From assembly GCA_937907525.1 (NCBI GenBank), contig CALCIB010000087.1, positions 1 through 35,395 on the forward strand: 35,395 nt of DNA, given 5' to 3'. The notes below the pieces were generated by a model, which made no database searches, was not told where the DNA came from, and saw only the letters and a list, made by a program, of their open reading frames with translations. The stretch is from an uncultured Planctomycetales bacterium. Lineage in GTDB: Bacteria; Planctomycetota; Planctomycetia; Isosphaerales; Isosphaeraceae. Positions 15,967 to 23,433 of this stretch are shown piece after piece (position 1 is the stretch's first letter; the number at the start of each line of letters is the position of its first letter). The position numbers were made by a program, and so were the translations under genes.

Positions 15967-16295
15967 GTCTCGTCCCCCGTCCCTCGACGTTCGCCCATGC
16001 CTCGCCGGCCCTCCATCCTAGCGACGATTCCCGCGCGAAACGAGTCCGTTCCTCGCGATCCGTCCCCACTTCTCGTCCAGCGGCCCTCATGACGTCGTCG
16101 GCCGGGTCGCGACCGAAACCGACCCCCTGGGCGAGACCACGACCAACGCCTACCCCCCTGGCCGGCAACCGTCGGAAAGTGGGGCGCCCGACGGAAGGCT
16201 TGACTCGCCACTTGCCGTCGGAAGGCCGAGCGTCTAGTATGAATCATCCGCATCTTGACGATCGCGAGCGCGTGGGCCGTTTTCGGGAAGGAATC
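15967..16295. other. divergent intergenic region between tyrA and Cys-rich gene
   Basis: No complete gene is supportable here. It contains a short in-frame YD/RHS-type remnant (16091-16153, listed separately) and must hold the promoters of both flanking genes, though I cannot identify either with confidence. Confidence 0.4.
16091..16153 (+). pseudogene. relic of a YD/RHS repeat
   Basis: Reading from 16091 the frame encodes GRVATETDPLGETTTNAY (16100-16153), a near-consensus YD repeat (GR...TDP.G..T.Y.Y) of RHS/YD-repeat proteins. No such repeat precedes or follows and the frame stops at 16235-16237 after unrelated residues, so this is most simply a leftover of a deleted RHS gene, or an insertion scar. 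The identification rests on one repeat by eye. Confidence 0.5.
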
Positions 16296-16754
16296 ATGGC
16301 GCATCCCCTCCCCAAGCCGCGTTTCCCTTGGGTCGCCCTGATGGCGATCGTGGGGGCGTTGTTGGGTTCGGGTGGTTCGGCGTCGGCCTGCGCGACGATG
16401 GCGACCGCGGATTGCTGCGTCGCCGTCCGCTGCTGCCGCCAGGCGCCTGGGTCGTCCGGGACGACCCCGGATGTCGCCCGGACGCCGGCGGCCCGCGAGG
16501 GCGCGCCGGATGGCGCCGGCGGGTCTTGCCAGGATGCTCCCGCCGACTGTTCGTGCCGCCTTCAGGCCCCGACCGCCCCGGCGCCGTTGGAGCGACGATC
16601 CGGGGACGACCGTCTCGATCCGGGCCATGACGTGGCCACCGAGGGGTTTGACCTTTGCGTCGCGCCTCGACCCCTCGCCGCTCTGGACCCGCCCGCGGTG
16701 AGTCCGCCGCGAAAATCCCCTCTCTATCTGCGCAACTCCCGCCTCCTGATTTAA
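16296..16754 (+). CDS. Cys-rich secreted protein, function unknown
   Basis: A 152-residue protein with a signal peptide (FPWVALMAIVGALLGSGGSASA, cleavage near residue 30) and nine cysteines, eight of them grouped as ACATMATADCC, RCC and SCQ/CSC. The C-terminal half is Pro/Arg-rich and looks disordered. Clustered Cys in a secreted protein suggests metal binding or disulfides; I do not recognise a family. I chose ATG at 16296 because it gives a clean signal peptide with GGAAGGA nearby; ATG at 16239 is a possible longer start. A metallothionein-like gene follows 226 bp downstream. Confidence 0.55.
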   Translation: MAHPLPKPRFPWVALMAIVGALLGSGGSASACATMATADCCVAVRCCRQAPGSSGTTPDVARTPAAREGAPDGAGGSCQDAPADCSCRLQAPTAPAPLERRSGDDRLDPGHDVATEGFDLCVAPRPLAALDPPAVSPPRKSPLYLRNSRLLI

Positions 16755-16980
16755 CCGGCCCCGCATCGAGGTCTTCGGCCTCCCGCGCTCGGCGTTCGTC
16801 CCGACCCTCCCGGGACGATGGGACGCCGCGCGTCGGGCCGGGCGAGCCCTGATGCCGGGGGCGAGGATGACGATCCGTTCCGCCGGATCGTCCTCCCCCT
16901 CCCTGTCGTCCAGGGGGCGGGAGCGCGCCACCCGCGCCGCGGGTGGCCGTCATCAAGGTCAACGAATCAGGAGAAGGATC

Positions 16981-17301
16981 ATGGATCGTCGTGGACTGTT
17001 GAGCATGGTCGGGGCGCTGGCCCTGGCCGGTCTGTTGGGCGTCGGCGCTTCGGCCGTCGAGACGGCCGAGGCTGCCGAGACGGCGTGCGCCTGCTGTGGC
17101 GCCTCCTGCGACTGCCCGGCCTGCGTCTGCGAGACGACGAAGGCCGACGTCAAGGGCTGCGACTGTTGCGGCGACGCGACCTGCTGCCCGGCCATCGCCG
17201 CCGGGACGCCGAAGGTCGCCGTCGTCGAGGGCAAGTCTTGCCACGGGAAGAACGTCAAGACGACGAAGGTCGTCAAGACCAAGGTGGCGGGCGTCCGTTA
17301 A
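16981..17301 (+). CDS. secreted metallothionein-like Cys-rich protein
   Basis: A 106-residue protein with a signal peptide (hydrophobic 6-24, cleavage near ASA-VET) and a mature region holding 13 cysteines in about 70 residues. The pattern is C-x-CC-x3-C-x-C-x2-C-x-C, then C-x-CC and CC, ending in a Lys/Val-rich tail. That spacing resembles metallothioneins, which bind Cu, Zn or Cd through Cys clusters; but known bacterial metallothioneins are cytoplasmic and this one is exported. AGGAGAAGG lies just before the ATG at 16981, indicating strong translation. Two strong terminators follow, implying an abundant independent transcript. Function in metal storage is inference from composition. Confidence 0.7.
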   Translation: MDRRGLLSMVGALALAGLLGVGASAVETAEAAETACACCGASCDCPACVCETTKADVKGCDCCGDATCCPAIAAGTPKVAVVEGKSCHGKNVKTTKVVKTKVAGVR

Positions 17302-17310
17302 CCCTCGGAA

Positions 17311-17343
17311 GGGCCGGTCCCCGATTGCGCCGGGGACCGGCCC
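17311..17343 (+). terminator. terminator hairpin 1 after metallothionein-like gene
   Basis: A perfect 13-bp GC-rich stem (GGGCCGGTCCCCG at 17311-17323 with its complement at 17331-17343) with a 7-base loop starts 9 bases after the stop codon. There is no T-tract. Confidence 0.7.
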
Positions 17344-17358
17344 CCGGTCGGACACGCG

Positions 17359-17390
17359 GGGGCGGGCCTCGTTGCGAGGCCCGCCCCTTT
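17359..17390 (+). terminator. terminator hairpin 2 after metallothionein-like gene
   Basis: A perfect 12-bp stem (GGGGCGGGCCTC at 17359-17370, complement at 17376-17387) with loop GTTGC is followed by TTT. The pair of hairpins in tandem is unusually strong insulation; on the other strand they also face the end of ruvC. Confidence 0.75.
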
Positions 17391-17509
17391 CCGATTGTAC
17401 GGCATTCGGGAGGGGAGCATCAGCCTGGATCGTCCTGAACCTCCAGGTCCCTTCCGGGGTGTCAATCCAGCCGGCGGATCTTGGTTTTCGTCGCGGGACC
17501 GTCCGACCC

Positions 17510-18064
17510 TCAAAACCCCTTCAGGCCCCGAAGGGTCCGGCCGATCTGGAAGTGGCACAGGGCCAGCGCGCAGGCGTCGGCGACGTCGTGAGGCTCGGGA
17601 GGCTCGGCCAGGCCGAGCTCGGTCTGGATCGCGCGCTGCATCTGGTCCTTGGGCGCGCGGCCGGAGCCGGTGAGGGTCTTCTTGACCCGCGCCGCGGCGT
17701 AGCCGAAGACGGGAATCCCCTTCGACGCCGCCGCCAGCACGATCACGCCCCGGGCGTGCCCCATGAGGATCGCCGTCCTGGGAAACTTGGCGTGGCTGTG
17801 GACCTTCTCAAGCGCCAGCGCGCCCGGCGGATAGGCGGTCAGCAACTCCAGGACGCTCTGGAAGAGGTTGTCCAGCCGCTGCCCCAGCGCTCGCTCCGAG
17901 GAGCCGCAGCGGATCACCCCGGCCTCGACGACGATCGGCCCCCTGGGACCGGGGTCGACGACCGCGTAGCCGGTGACGTTCAGACCGGGATCGATCCCGA
18001 CGACCCGATTCCAGATCTTCGGCGGGGCGTCGCCGCCATCGGATTCGCACGTCCGTCCGGTCAT
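17510..18064 (-). CDS. ruvC: crossover junction endodeoxyribonuclease RuvC
   Basis: A 184-residue Holliday-junction resolvase; it cuts four-way DNA junctions symmetrically with RuvAB. The RNase-H-like fold motifs are present: catalytic Asp in VVGIDPGLNVTGYA (about residue 25), Glu in LALEKVHSHA (about 86), and the C-terminal acidic pair region HDVADACALALCH (about 158-170). The N-terminal extension of about 18 residues is longer than in E. coli. AAGGGG lies 7 bases before the ATG. It follows cysS by 26 bp in the ispF-cysS-ruvC operon; ruvA and ruvB are not in this window. Confidence 0.95.
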   Translation of the reverse strand: MTGRTCESDGGDAPPKIWNRVVGIDPGLNVTGYAVVDPGPRGPIVVEAGVIRCGSSERALGQRLDNLFQSVLELLTAYPPGALALEKVHSHAKFPRTAILMGHARGVIVLAAASKGIPVFGYAAARVKKTLTGSGRAPKDQMQRAIQTELGLAEPPEPHDVADACALALCHFQIGRTLRGLKGF

Positions 18065-18090
18065 GGGTCGACCCCTTCGTCAGCGACGAC

Positions 18091-19560
18091 TCAGCGCTTG
18101 GGCTCGGCGCGCCAGCGCGTCCCCTCCGGGCCGTCCTCGAGCGTCACCCCCAGCGCCGTCAGGCGGTTGCGGACCTCGTCGGCCAGGGCGTACTGCTTCT
18201 CCTTGCGGAGTCGCGCCCGAAGGTCGATGAGCAGGGTCATCAACTCGCCGGTCAGCGCGTCGTCGCCGGCGGCGGCCTTCTCGCGCGGCCTGGCGAAGAG
18301 GCCGAGGAGGTTCGAGAGTTCCTTGAGGACGACCGTCCCGGCGCGATAGTCGGCCAGGTCGGACGTCGACGTCAGTCCGGCCGACAGACGGTTGAGGACG
18401 CGGACGATCTCGAACAGCTCGCCGACGGCGCCGCCGGTGTTGAAGTCGTCGTCCATCGCGTCCAGGAAGCCCCGCCGGCGCTCGGCGATCTCCTTCAATT
18501 CGGGGCTCGCCCCGCCGTCCCGGTCCTCGCGGCGGGTCGGGGCGTCGAGCGCGTGGAACGATTCGCCGGTCAGTTCCCGGAAGCGGTCGAAGGCGTGGTG
18601 GAAGGCGGCGAGGCTGCGGGCGATCTCGCCCAGGCGGGTCGGGCCGTAGTCGATCGGGCGGCGGTAGTGGCCGGAGAGGAGCAAGAGCCGGACGGCGTCG
18701 GGCTCGTACTGGGCCAGCAGGTCCTCCATCAGGACGATCGTGTCGGGGTCGGACTTGCTGATCTTCCTCCCCTCGCGGGTCAGCAGGCCGTTGTGCATCC
18801 AGTAGGAGGCGAACGGGACGCCGGTGTACGACTCGGACTGCGCCAGTTCGTTCTCGTGGTGGGGGAAGACCAGGTCCAGGCCGCCGCCGTGGATGTCGAA
18901 GCGCTCGCCGAGCAATTTCAGGCTCATGGCGGAGCATTCGACGTGCCATCCCGGCCGACCCGGTCCCCAGGGGCTCTCCCACGAGGGCTCGCCGGGCTTC
19001 GACGCCTTCCAGAGCGCGAAGTCGCCGGGGTTGCGCTTCAGGCTGGAGGGCTCGATCCGGGCGCCGGCCTGAAGCTCCTCGGGGTTGCGGTGGCTGAGCT
19101 TGCCGTAGCCGTCAGCCTTGGCGACGTCGAAGTAGACGTCGCCGCCGGAGGCGTAGGCGAACCCCTTGGCGACGAGGCCCTCGGTGATGGCGACGATCTC
19201 ATCGATGTGCTCGGTGGCCCGCGGCATCTCGTCGATGCCCGTGACGTTGAGCGCCTGGAGGCAGTCCAGGTAGTCGGCCGTGACCTCCTCGGCCAGGGTC
19301 TTGACGGTGATGCCGTCCTTCTGGGCCTGGACGATCAGCTTGTCGTCGACGTCGGTGATGTTGACGATCCAGCGGACCTTGTAGCCCAGGTACGTCAGGT
19401 AGCGCTTGACCGTGTCGAAGATGACCGGGCCGACCATGTGGCCGATGTGGCTCTTGGAATAGACGGTCGGCCCGCAGACGTACATGCCGACCTCGCCCGG
19501 CGCGAGGGTTTGGAACGGCTCCTTGGTCCGGCTCAGCGTGTTATAGACTCGAAGCGCCAT
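18091..19560 (-). CDS. cysS: cysteinyl-tRNA synthetase
   Basis: A 489-residue class I aminoacyl-tRNA synthetase that charges tRNA-Cys. Seen: MYVCGPTVYSKSHIGHM (first zinc Cys and the HIGH motif at about 27-43), the second zinc Cys in WHVECSAMS, the GGGLDLVFPHHENE block, and the KMSKS-equivalent KISKS (about 269-273). The C-terminal anticodon region is helical. Length is typical. The start ATG at 19558-19560 has only a weak ribosome site. It lies 36 bp after ispF and 26 bp before ruvC, and the three are probably co-transcribed. Confidence 0.97.
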   Translation of the reverse strand: MALRVYNTLSRTKEPFQTLAPGEVGMYVCGPTVYSKSHIGHMVGPVIFDTVKRYLTYLGYKVRWIVNITDVDDKLIVQAQKDGITVKTLAEEVTADYLDCLQALNVTGIDEMPRATEHIDEIVAITEGLVAKGFAYASGGDVYFDVAKADGYGKLSHRNPEELQAGARIEPSSLKRNPGDFALWKASKPGEPSWESPWGPGRPGWHVECSAMSLKLLGERFDIHGGGLDLVFPHHENELAQSESYTGVPFASYWMHNGLLTREGRKISKSDPDTIVLMEDLLAQYEPDAVRLLLLSGHYRRPIDYGPTRLGEIARSLAAFHHAFDRFRELTGESFHALDAPTRREDRDGGASPELKEIAERRRGFLDAMDDDFNTGGAVGELFEIVRVLNRLSAGLTSTSDLADYRAGTVVLKELSNLLGLFARPREKAAAGDDALTGELMTLLIDLRARLRKEKQYALADEVRNRLTALGVTLEDGPEGTRWRAEPKR

Positions 19561-19596
19561 GGGATCGGGATTCTCGCTCGCGGGGGAGGGGGGCGT

Positions 19597-20088
19597 TCAA
19601 CGACCGTCGGAGGCTTTGGCGGGCTCGATCAGGACGACGGCGTGGCACTGGATCGCCTCGGCCCGACCGACGGGGCCGACGTGCTCGCCGGTCTTGGCCT
19701 TGACGTTCACGGCCGACTCCGGGAGCCCCAGAAGCCGCGCCAGGTTGCCGCGGACGGTCGCCTTGTGGGGGCCGAGCCTGGGGGCCTGGGCGTGGACGAT
19801 CACGTCGGCGTTGACCGGCCTCCAGCCCGAGGCGGCCAGCATGCCGACGACCTCCGCCAGCAGCCGGGCGCTGTCGAGCCCGCGCCATTGGGGGTCGTCG
19901 TCGGGGTAATGCTCGCCGATGTCCCCCAGACCGGCCGCGCCCAGGAGGGCGTCGGCCAGGGCGTGGCAGACGACGTCGGCGTCGGAATGGCCCAGCAGGC
20001 CGAGCGGGTGCTCGATCCGCAGCCCTCCCAGAATCAACGGCCGCCCTTCCGCCAGGCGGTGCGTGTCGTGACCGATTCCCACGCGCAC
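19597..20088 (-). CDS. ispF: 2-C-methyl-D-erythritol 2,4-cyclodiphosphate synthase
   Basis: A 163-residue enzyme of the MEP isoprenoid pathway, making the cyclodiphosphate from CDP-ME-2-phosphate. Zinc ligands are visible in GIGHDTHRL (Asp, His at about residues 8-10) and the second His in GHSDADVVCHA; the CDP-binding loop is KAKTGEHVGPVGR near the C-terminus. Start is GTG at 20086-20088 (GTGCGCGTGGGA); a second in-frame GTG follows two codons later. It is the first gene of ispF-cysS-ruvC. IspD is not seen in the window. Confidence 0.96.
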   Translation of the reverse strand: MRVGIGHDTHRLAEGRPLILGGLRIEHPLGLLGHSDADVVCHALADALLGAAGLGDIGEHYPDDDPQWRGLDSARLLAEVVGMLAASGWRPVNADVIVHAQAPRLGPHKATVRGNLARLLGLPESAVNVKAKTGEHVGPVGRAEAIQCHAVVLIEPAKASDGR

Positions 20089-20331
20089 GGGTCTTCTTCA
20101 TCTCCAGATTAGAGAGTCGGGCCGAGCCGTCGGCCGTCGCACGCGATCGTAACCGTTGGGCGCCCGGCTGACCATCCCAACGCCCCGGCCCTCGCCTCGT
20201 TCCCATTTCACCGGGCGTTTTGCCGATTTTGGGAAGCCGAGTACCGGGCGATGTAGTTTCAACAAGAGCTTCGGCCGTTCGGCAAGACGACTTTAAAAAT
20301 TTTCTATTCCAGGTGTGGAAAGGATTTGCGT

Positions 20332-20348
20332 CCGATTCATGGAATCGG
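20332..20348 (+). promoter_or_regulatory. short perfect hairpin upstream of csrA
   Basis: CCGATTC (20332-20338) and GAATCGG (20342-20348) form a 7-bp inverted repeat around ATG. It is upstream of the csrA leader and could be an operator; its role is unknown. Confidence 0.35.
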
Positions 20349-20412
20349 GGAGTCACCGCGGGCACGTTCGCTGCTTATATTCCCCGTGTGACCGGCGACC
20401 AAGGCTGGGGGC

Positions 20413-20501
20413 CACGGAGGCGAGGCTGGAAGGCCATGCCGGGCCCGGCAAGGGACGCTCTACCGAACGCAAGACGCCACAGCCCCAGAAGCGCACGGAG
20501 G
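20413..20501 (+). promoter_or_regulatory. two identical CACGGAGG sites in csrA leader
   Basis: CACGGAGG occurs at 20413-20420 and again at 20494-20501, where it contains the csrA Shine-Dalgarno 7 bases before the ATG. CsrA binds A(N)GGA motifs and often covers the ribosome site; a pair of such sites fits autoregulation by bridging. The match to the full CsrA consensus is partial. Confidence 0.4.
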
Positions 20502-20508
20502 AAACGAC

Positions 20509-20700
20509 ATGCTGGTTCTAAGCCGCAAGGTCAACGAGAAGATCGTCATCGACGGCGGGATCGTGATCACGGTGGTCAAGATCGAGGGGGGCCAGGTCCG
20601 CCTGGGCATCGAGGCCCCCAGCGACGTGAAGGTCTACCGCGAGGAGTTGCTCGCCAAATCGGCCGGCCGCCAGGCCGCCCCGGCCTTGGCCGGCGTTTGA
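20509..20700 (+). CDS. csrA: carbon storage regulator CsrA (RsmA)
   Basis: A 63-residue homodimeric RNA-binding regulator. The start MLVLSRKVNEKIVI is the family signature; Arg6 and the region RLGIEAPSDVKVYREEL (about 38-54) provide the RNA-contact residues. It controls translation by blocking ribosome sites with GGA motifs. The ATG at 20509 has GGAGG 7 bases before it, itself within a possible CsrA site. No FliW or flagellar gene is in the window, so its antagonist is unknown. rpsU follows 239 bp downstream on the same strand, apparently with its own promoter. Confidence 0.97.
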   Translation: MLVLSRKVNEKIVIDGGIVITVVKIEGGQVRLGIEAPSDVKVYREELLAKSAGRQAAPALAGV

Positions 20701-20752
20701 CGAGCGCCGTCGGCCCGCGCCGAGAAAACCCGATTCCCGCGGCGAGCCCCGC

Positions 20753-20781
20753 TGGTCAGGGCCGCGAATCGCGGGTATGCT
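20753..20781 (+). promoter_or_regulatory. candidate rpsU promoter
   Basis: TGGTCA (20753-20758) and TATGCT (20776-20781), each four of six to the sigma70 consensus, lie 17 bp apart. The spacer contains the inverted repeat CGCG-AAT-CGCG. It implies a leader of about 150 bases. Confidence 0.35.
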
Positions 20782-20939
20782 TTGGGTTTCCAGCCGATCC
20801 CGCGCGGAATCGCGACGTCGGAGGCGGACGCGGGCGTCGATCCCGGCTCGACGCCCCGCCCCGGCCGCGGCCTCGCGAAACCGACGCGGCGAATGCGTGG
20901 CCGATTCGATCCAATGCAAGGTGAAGAGGGAAGACCAAC

Positions 20940-21134
20940 GTGGTGAAGCTACGGGTGCGAGCGGGAGAGTCGATTCAGGAAGCCGTCCGCCGGTTCCGCA
21001 AACTCTGCGAACGCAGCGGCCTCCGCAAGGAGATGCGTCGCAAGGCCTACTATGAGAAGCCCAGCGAGCGCCGCCGTCGCGAGGAGTTGAAGCGCCTCCG
21101 CAAGGCCCGCCAGCATCAGGGGTCGCGGGTCTGA
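20940..21134 (+). CDS. rpsU: 30S ribosomal protein bS21
   Basis: A 64-residue, very basic small-subunit protein that helps mRNA engagement near the anti-Shine-Dalgarno. MVKLRVRAGESIQEAVRRFR, then the Arg/Lys-rich helix LRKEMRRKAYYEKPSERRRRE, is the bS21 signature. It starts with GTG; a second GTG follows directly (20943), so the exact first codon is uncertain. GAGGGAAG is nearby upstream. A 22-bp perfect terminator stem follows. Confidence 0.95.
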   Translation: MVKLRVRAGESIQEAVRRFRKLCERSGLRKEMRRKAYYEKPSERRRREELKRLRKARQHQGSRV

Positions 21135-21158
21135 CCCGACCCTTCGCGTGAAGACTGG

Positions 21159-21213
21159 ACGCCCGGCCGCGGCGGGAGGGACTCCCTCCCGCCGCGGCCG
21201 GGCGTCGTGTTTT
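21159..21213 (+). terminator. strong rho-independent terminator of rpsU
   Basis: A perfect 22-bp inverted repeat (21159-21180 and 21184-21205) with loop ACT is followed by CGTGTTTT. On the opposite strand it also lies just past the end of the convergent LEPR-XLL-like gene. Confidence 0.9.
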
Positions 21214-21226
21214 GGGATGGATCCAC

Positions 21227-21865
21227 TCAGACGATCGGGGTGGGCCTGGGGCCCGTGTAGTTCCCCAGGAACGTGGGCACCGAGACCCCCGCGGAGGGGA
21301 GCGAGCGCCAGGACGCCATGCCGGGACGGGTTCGCGTCATGTACGCCCAGTGGCCGATCTGACCATCCGACGTTCCCGTGAACATCTGGTTCTCCATCGT
21401 CCACCCCGCCGGGCTCCTGGTCATCACGCCGAGTCCGGTGGTCGTCGCGCCGGTCGTCGAATGGAACGACAGGAGGACGCGGCCCTGGGGCGTCACCGAA
21501 CCGACGAGCGCGGAGCTGGTGGGCGCGCTCGACCCAAGCTGCGTGACGGTCTCGCCCCAGAAGTAGCCTCGGCGATAGCCGGTGACGTGAAAGACGGTTT
21601 GGTCCGCCACGGGCATCAGCGCGCCCGAGGTCGTGTCGTAGATGACGGCGGGCAGATTGGGCGTGGGGACGCACCAGTAGGTGTCCGCCAACCACGACCA
21701 GCGGTCGGCCGTCGGTCGGCGGGTCTCGACGTGATGGATCAAGGCGGTCGCGACCTGACGAGGCGCCGCCATGGCGCCGGGGCCCGACAGGAGTCGGCGG
21801 TCCTCCAGCATGTCCAGACTCGGGAACGCCCGCCGCCGTACGGTTCGTCGTGTTTCCGCTCGCAT
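21227..21865 (-). CDS. hypothetical protein with LEPR-XLL-like N-terminal motif
   Basis: A 212-residue protein. The N-terminus RRRAFPSLDMLEDRRLLSG resembles the planctomycete LEPR-XLL motif (LE.R.LLS) found at the start of many large surface or secreted proteins and presumed to act in targeting. The rest is rich in Thr, Ser, Gly and Trp (DRWSWLADTYWCVPTPNL, GHWAYMTRTRPGMASW), consistent with a beta-rich exported domain; I recognise no family for it. GGAGG lies 5 bases before the ATG. Family members are usually much longer, so this is an unusually small carrier of the motif. It follows purB, with a promoter-like TATACT and a hairpin between them. Confidence 0.7.
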   Translation of the reverse strand: MRAETRRTVRRRAFPSLDMLEDRRLLSGPGAMAAPRQVATALIHHVETRRPTADRWSWLADTYWCVPTPNLPAVIYDTTSGALMPVADQTVFHVTGYRRGYFWGETVTQLGSSAPTSSALVGSVTPQGRVLLSFHSTTGATTTGLGVMTRSPAGWTMENQMFTGTSDGQIGHWAYMTRTRPGMASWRSLPSAGVSVPTFLGNYTGPRPTPIV

Positions 21866-21893
21866 CGCGACCTCCGCCTGGGCCCTTGGAGAA

Positions 21894-21930
21894 GGCGTCG
21901 GCCCCTGGCGTGGATCTCCAGGCCGACGCC
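21894..21930 (-). terminator. hairpin between purB and the LEPR-XLL-like gene
   Basis: GGCGTCGGCC (21894-21903) pairs with GGCCGACGCC (21921-21930). It lies 28 bases before the LEPR-XLL-like start and about 60 past the purB stop, so it may end the gdh-purB transcript or structure the next leader. A TATACT (minus strand, 21946-21951) just upstream could be a -10 box. Confidence 0.35.
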
Positions 21931-21990
21931 GTCGCCCTCCAGGGGAGTATAAACGACGATCGGCGCGGCTCGCGGAAATCCTAAGCTCGA

Positions 21991-23421
21991 TCAGACGCGG
22001 ACCTCGGCGTCCACGGCGGCGAGGCCGGCGAAGCGACGGCGGATCGGCTCGACCTCCGCGGCGATGAACTCGTCGACCTGTTCGGCGGAGCGGCCGGTGA
22101 ATCGCGACGGATCCATCACCAGGTCGAAGTCGAGTTTCGGGAAGCTCGAATCGGTCTTGAGACGCTCGATCAGGTCATTGGCGTCGCCGCCGGCCTTCAA
22201 CTCGGCGGCCGCGGCCATCGAGTGAACCCGGATCCGCTCGTGCAACTCCTGGCGATCGCCGCCGGCCTGGACCGCGGCCATTAAGAGGTTCTCGGTCGCC
22301 ATGAACGGCAGCTGCTCGGCGACATGCTTGGCGATCACCGGCGGGTGGACGACCAACCCCGGAACCACGTTGGCGTACAGGGTGAGGATCGCGTCGATCC
22401 CCAGGAAGCTCTGCGGCAGGATCAAGCGACGGATCGCGCTGTCGTCCAGGGTCCGCTCCAGCCACTGGGTCGCGGCGGTGTCGGCGATCCCCGCCGCCTG
22501 GCACATGACGTAGCGGGCCAGCGAGCACATCCGCTCGGCGCGCATCGGGTTGCGCTTGTAGGCCATGGCCGACGAGCCGATCTGCTCGGCCTCGAACGGT
22601 TCCTCGACCTCCCGTTCGTGGGCCAACAGCCGCAGATCCATGCCGAAGCGGTGGGCCGACTCGGCGATCGACGCCAGCGAGGCGACGGTCAGCGAGTCCA
22701 CCTTGCGGGAGTAGGTCTGGCCGCTCACGGCGTAGGTCTTCTCGAACCCGAACGCCGCGGCCACCCTCGCGTCCAGCTCGCGGACCTTGGCGTGGTCGCC
22801 GTCGAACAGCGCGAGGAAGCTCGCCTGGGTGCCGGTCGTCCCCTTGACGCCCAGGAAGCGAAGTTCGGCCAGCCGGCGCTCGACCTCGCCCAGGTCCATG
22901 ATGAGTTCGTAACACCAGAGCGTCGCCCGCTTGCCGACGGTCACCAACTGCGCCGGCTGGAAGTGGGTGTAGCCCAGGCAGGGAAGGGCCTTGTAACGCG
23001 AGGCGAAGTCCGCCAGGGCCAGGATCGCGGCGACGAGCTTGTCGCGAACCAGGCCGAGGGCCTCGCGGGAGAGGATCAGGTCGGCGTTGTCGGTGACGTA
23101 GCAACTGGTGGCGCCGAGGTGGATGATCGCGCGGGCCGCCGGCGCGGCGTCTCCGAAGGCGTGGACGTGCGCCATCACGTCGTGGCGGAACCGGCGCTCG
23201 TAGGCGGCGGCGGCGGGGAAGTCGATCGCGTCGACGGCCGCCTTCATCGCGGCGATCTGGTCCTCGGCGATGTTCAGCCCCAGGGCCTTCTCGGCCTCGG
23301 CCAGGGCGACCCACAGTTTCCGCCAGGTGGAGAACTTGACCTGGGGGGACCAGAGCCGGGCCATTCTCCGGCCGGCGTAGCGTTCGATGAGCGGGTTGTC
23401 GTAGGTTTGATGGTCTTTCAT
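21991..23421 (-). CDS. purB: adenylosuccinate lyase
   Basis: A 476-residue member of the fumarase/aspartase superfamily acting twice in purine synthesis (SAICAR to AICAR, adenylosuccinate to AMP) with release of fumarate. Family signature SSAMAYKRNPMRAERM (about residues 285-300) is intact, as are HDVMAHVHAF with the catalytic-region His, HLGATSCYVTDNAD, and YTHFQPAQLVTVGKR. Length and the MKDHQTYDNPLIERYAG start resemble the PurB type common in planctomycetes and animals. It begins 12 bp after the glutamate dehydrogenase-type gene, so the two are an operon. The Shine-Dalgarno is weak. Confidence 0.96.
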   Translation of the reverse strand: MKDHQTYDNPLIERYAGRRMARLWSPQVKFSTWRKLWVALAEAEKALGLNIAEDQIAAMKAAVDAIDFPAAAAYERRFRHDVMAHVHAFGDAAPAARAIIHLGATSCYVTDNADLILSREALGLVRDKLVAAILALADFASRYKALPCLGYTHFQPAQLVTVGKRATLWCYELIMDLGEVERRLAELRFLGVKGTTGTQASFLALFDGDHAKVRELDARVAAAFGFEKTYAVSGQTYSRKVDSLTVASLASIAESAHRFGMDLRLLAHEREVEEPFEAEQIGSSAMAYKRNPMRAERMCSLARYVMCQAAGIADTAATQWLERTLDDSAIRRLILPQSFLGIDAILTLYANVVPGLVVHPPVIAKHVAEQLPFMATENLLMAAVQAGGDRQELHERIRVHSMAAAAELKAGGDANDLIERLKTDSSFPKLDFDLVMDPSRFTGRSAEQVDEFIAAEVEPIRRRFAGLAAVDAEVRV

Positions 23422-23433
23422 GCGTCCGTGGGG

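Larger units (their letters stand above)
20089..20508. other. divergent region between ispF and csrA, including csrA leader
   Basis: No gene is supportable in these 420 bases. An AT-rich patch near 20290-20310 (CTTTAAAAATTTTCTATTCC) stands out from the GC-rich background. There is a hairpin at 20332-20348 and a TATATT at 20376-20381 that could be a -10, but without a good -35. The csrA leader contains two identical CACGGAGG sites, listed separately. Confidence 0.45.

Noticed and set aside
16852..16980. In-frame N-terminal extension of the metallothionein-like gene
   Set aside because: The extension is low-complexity and would bury the signal peptide; the inner ATG has a strong ribosome site.
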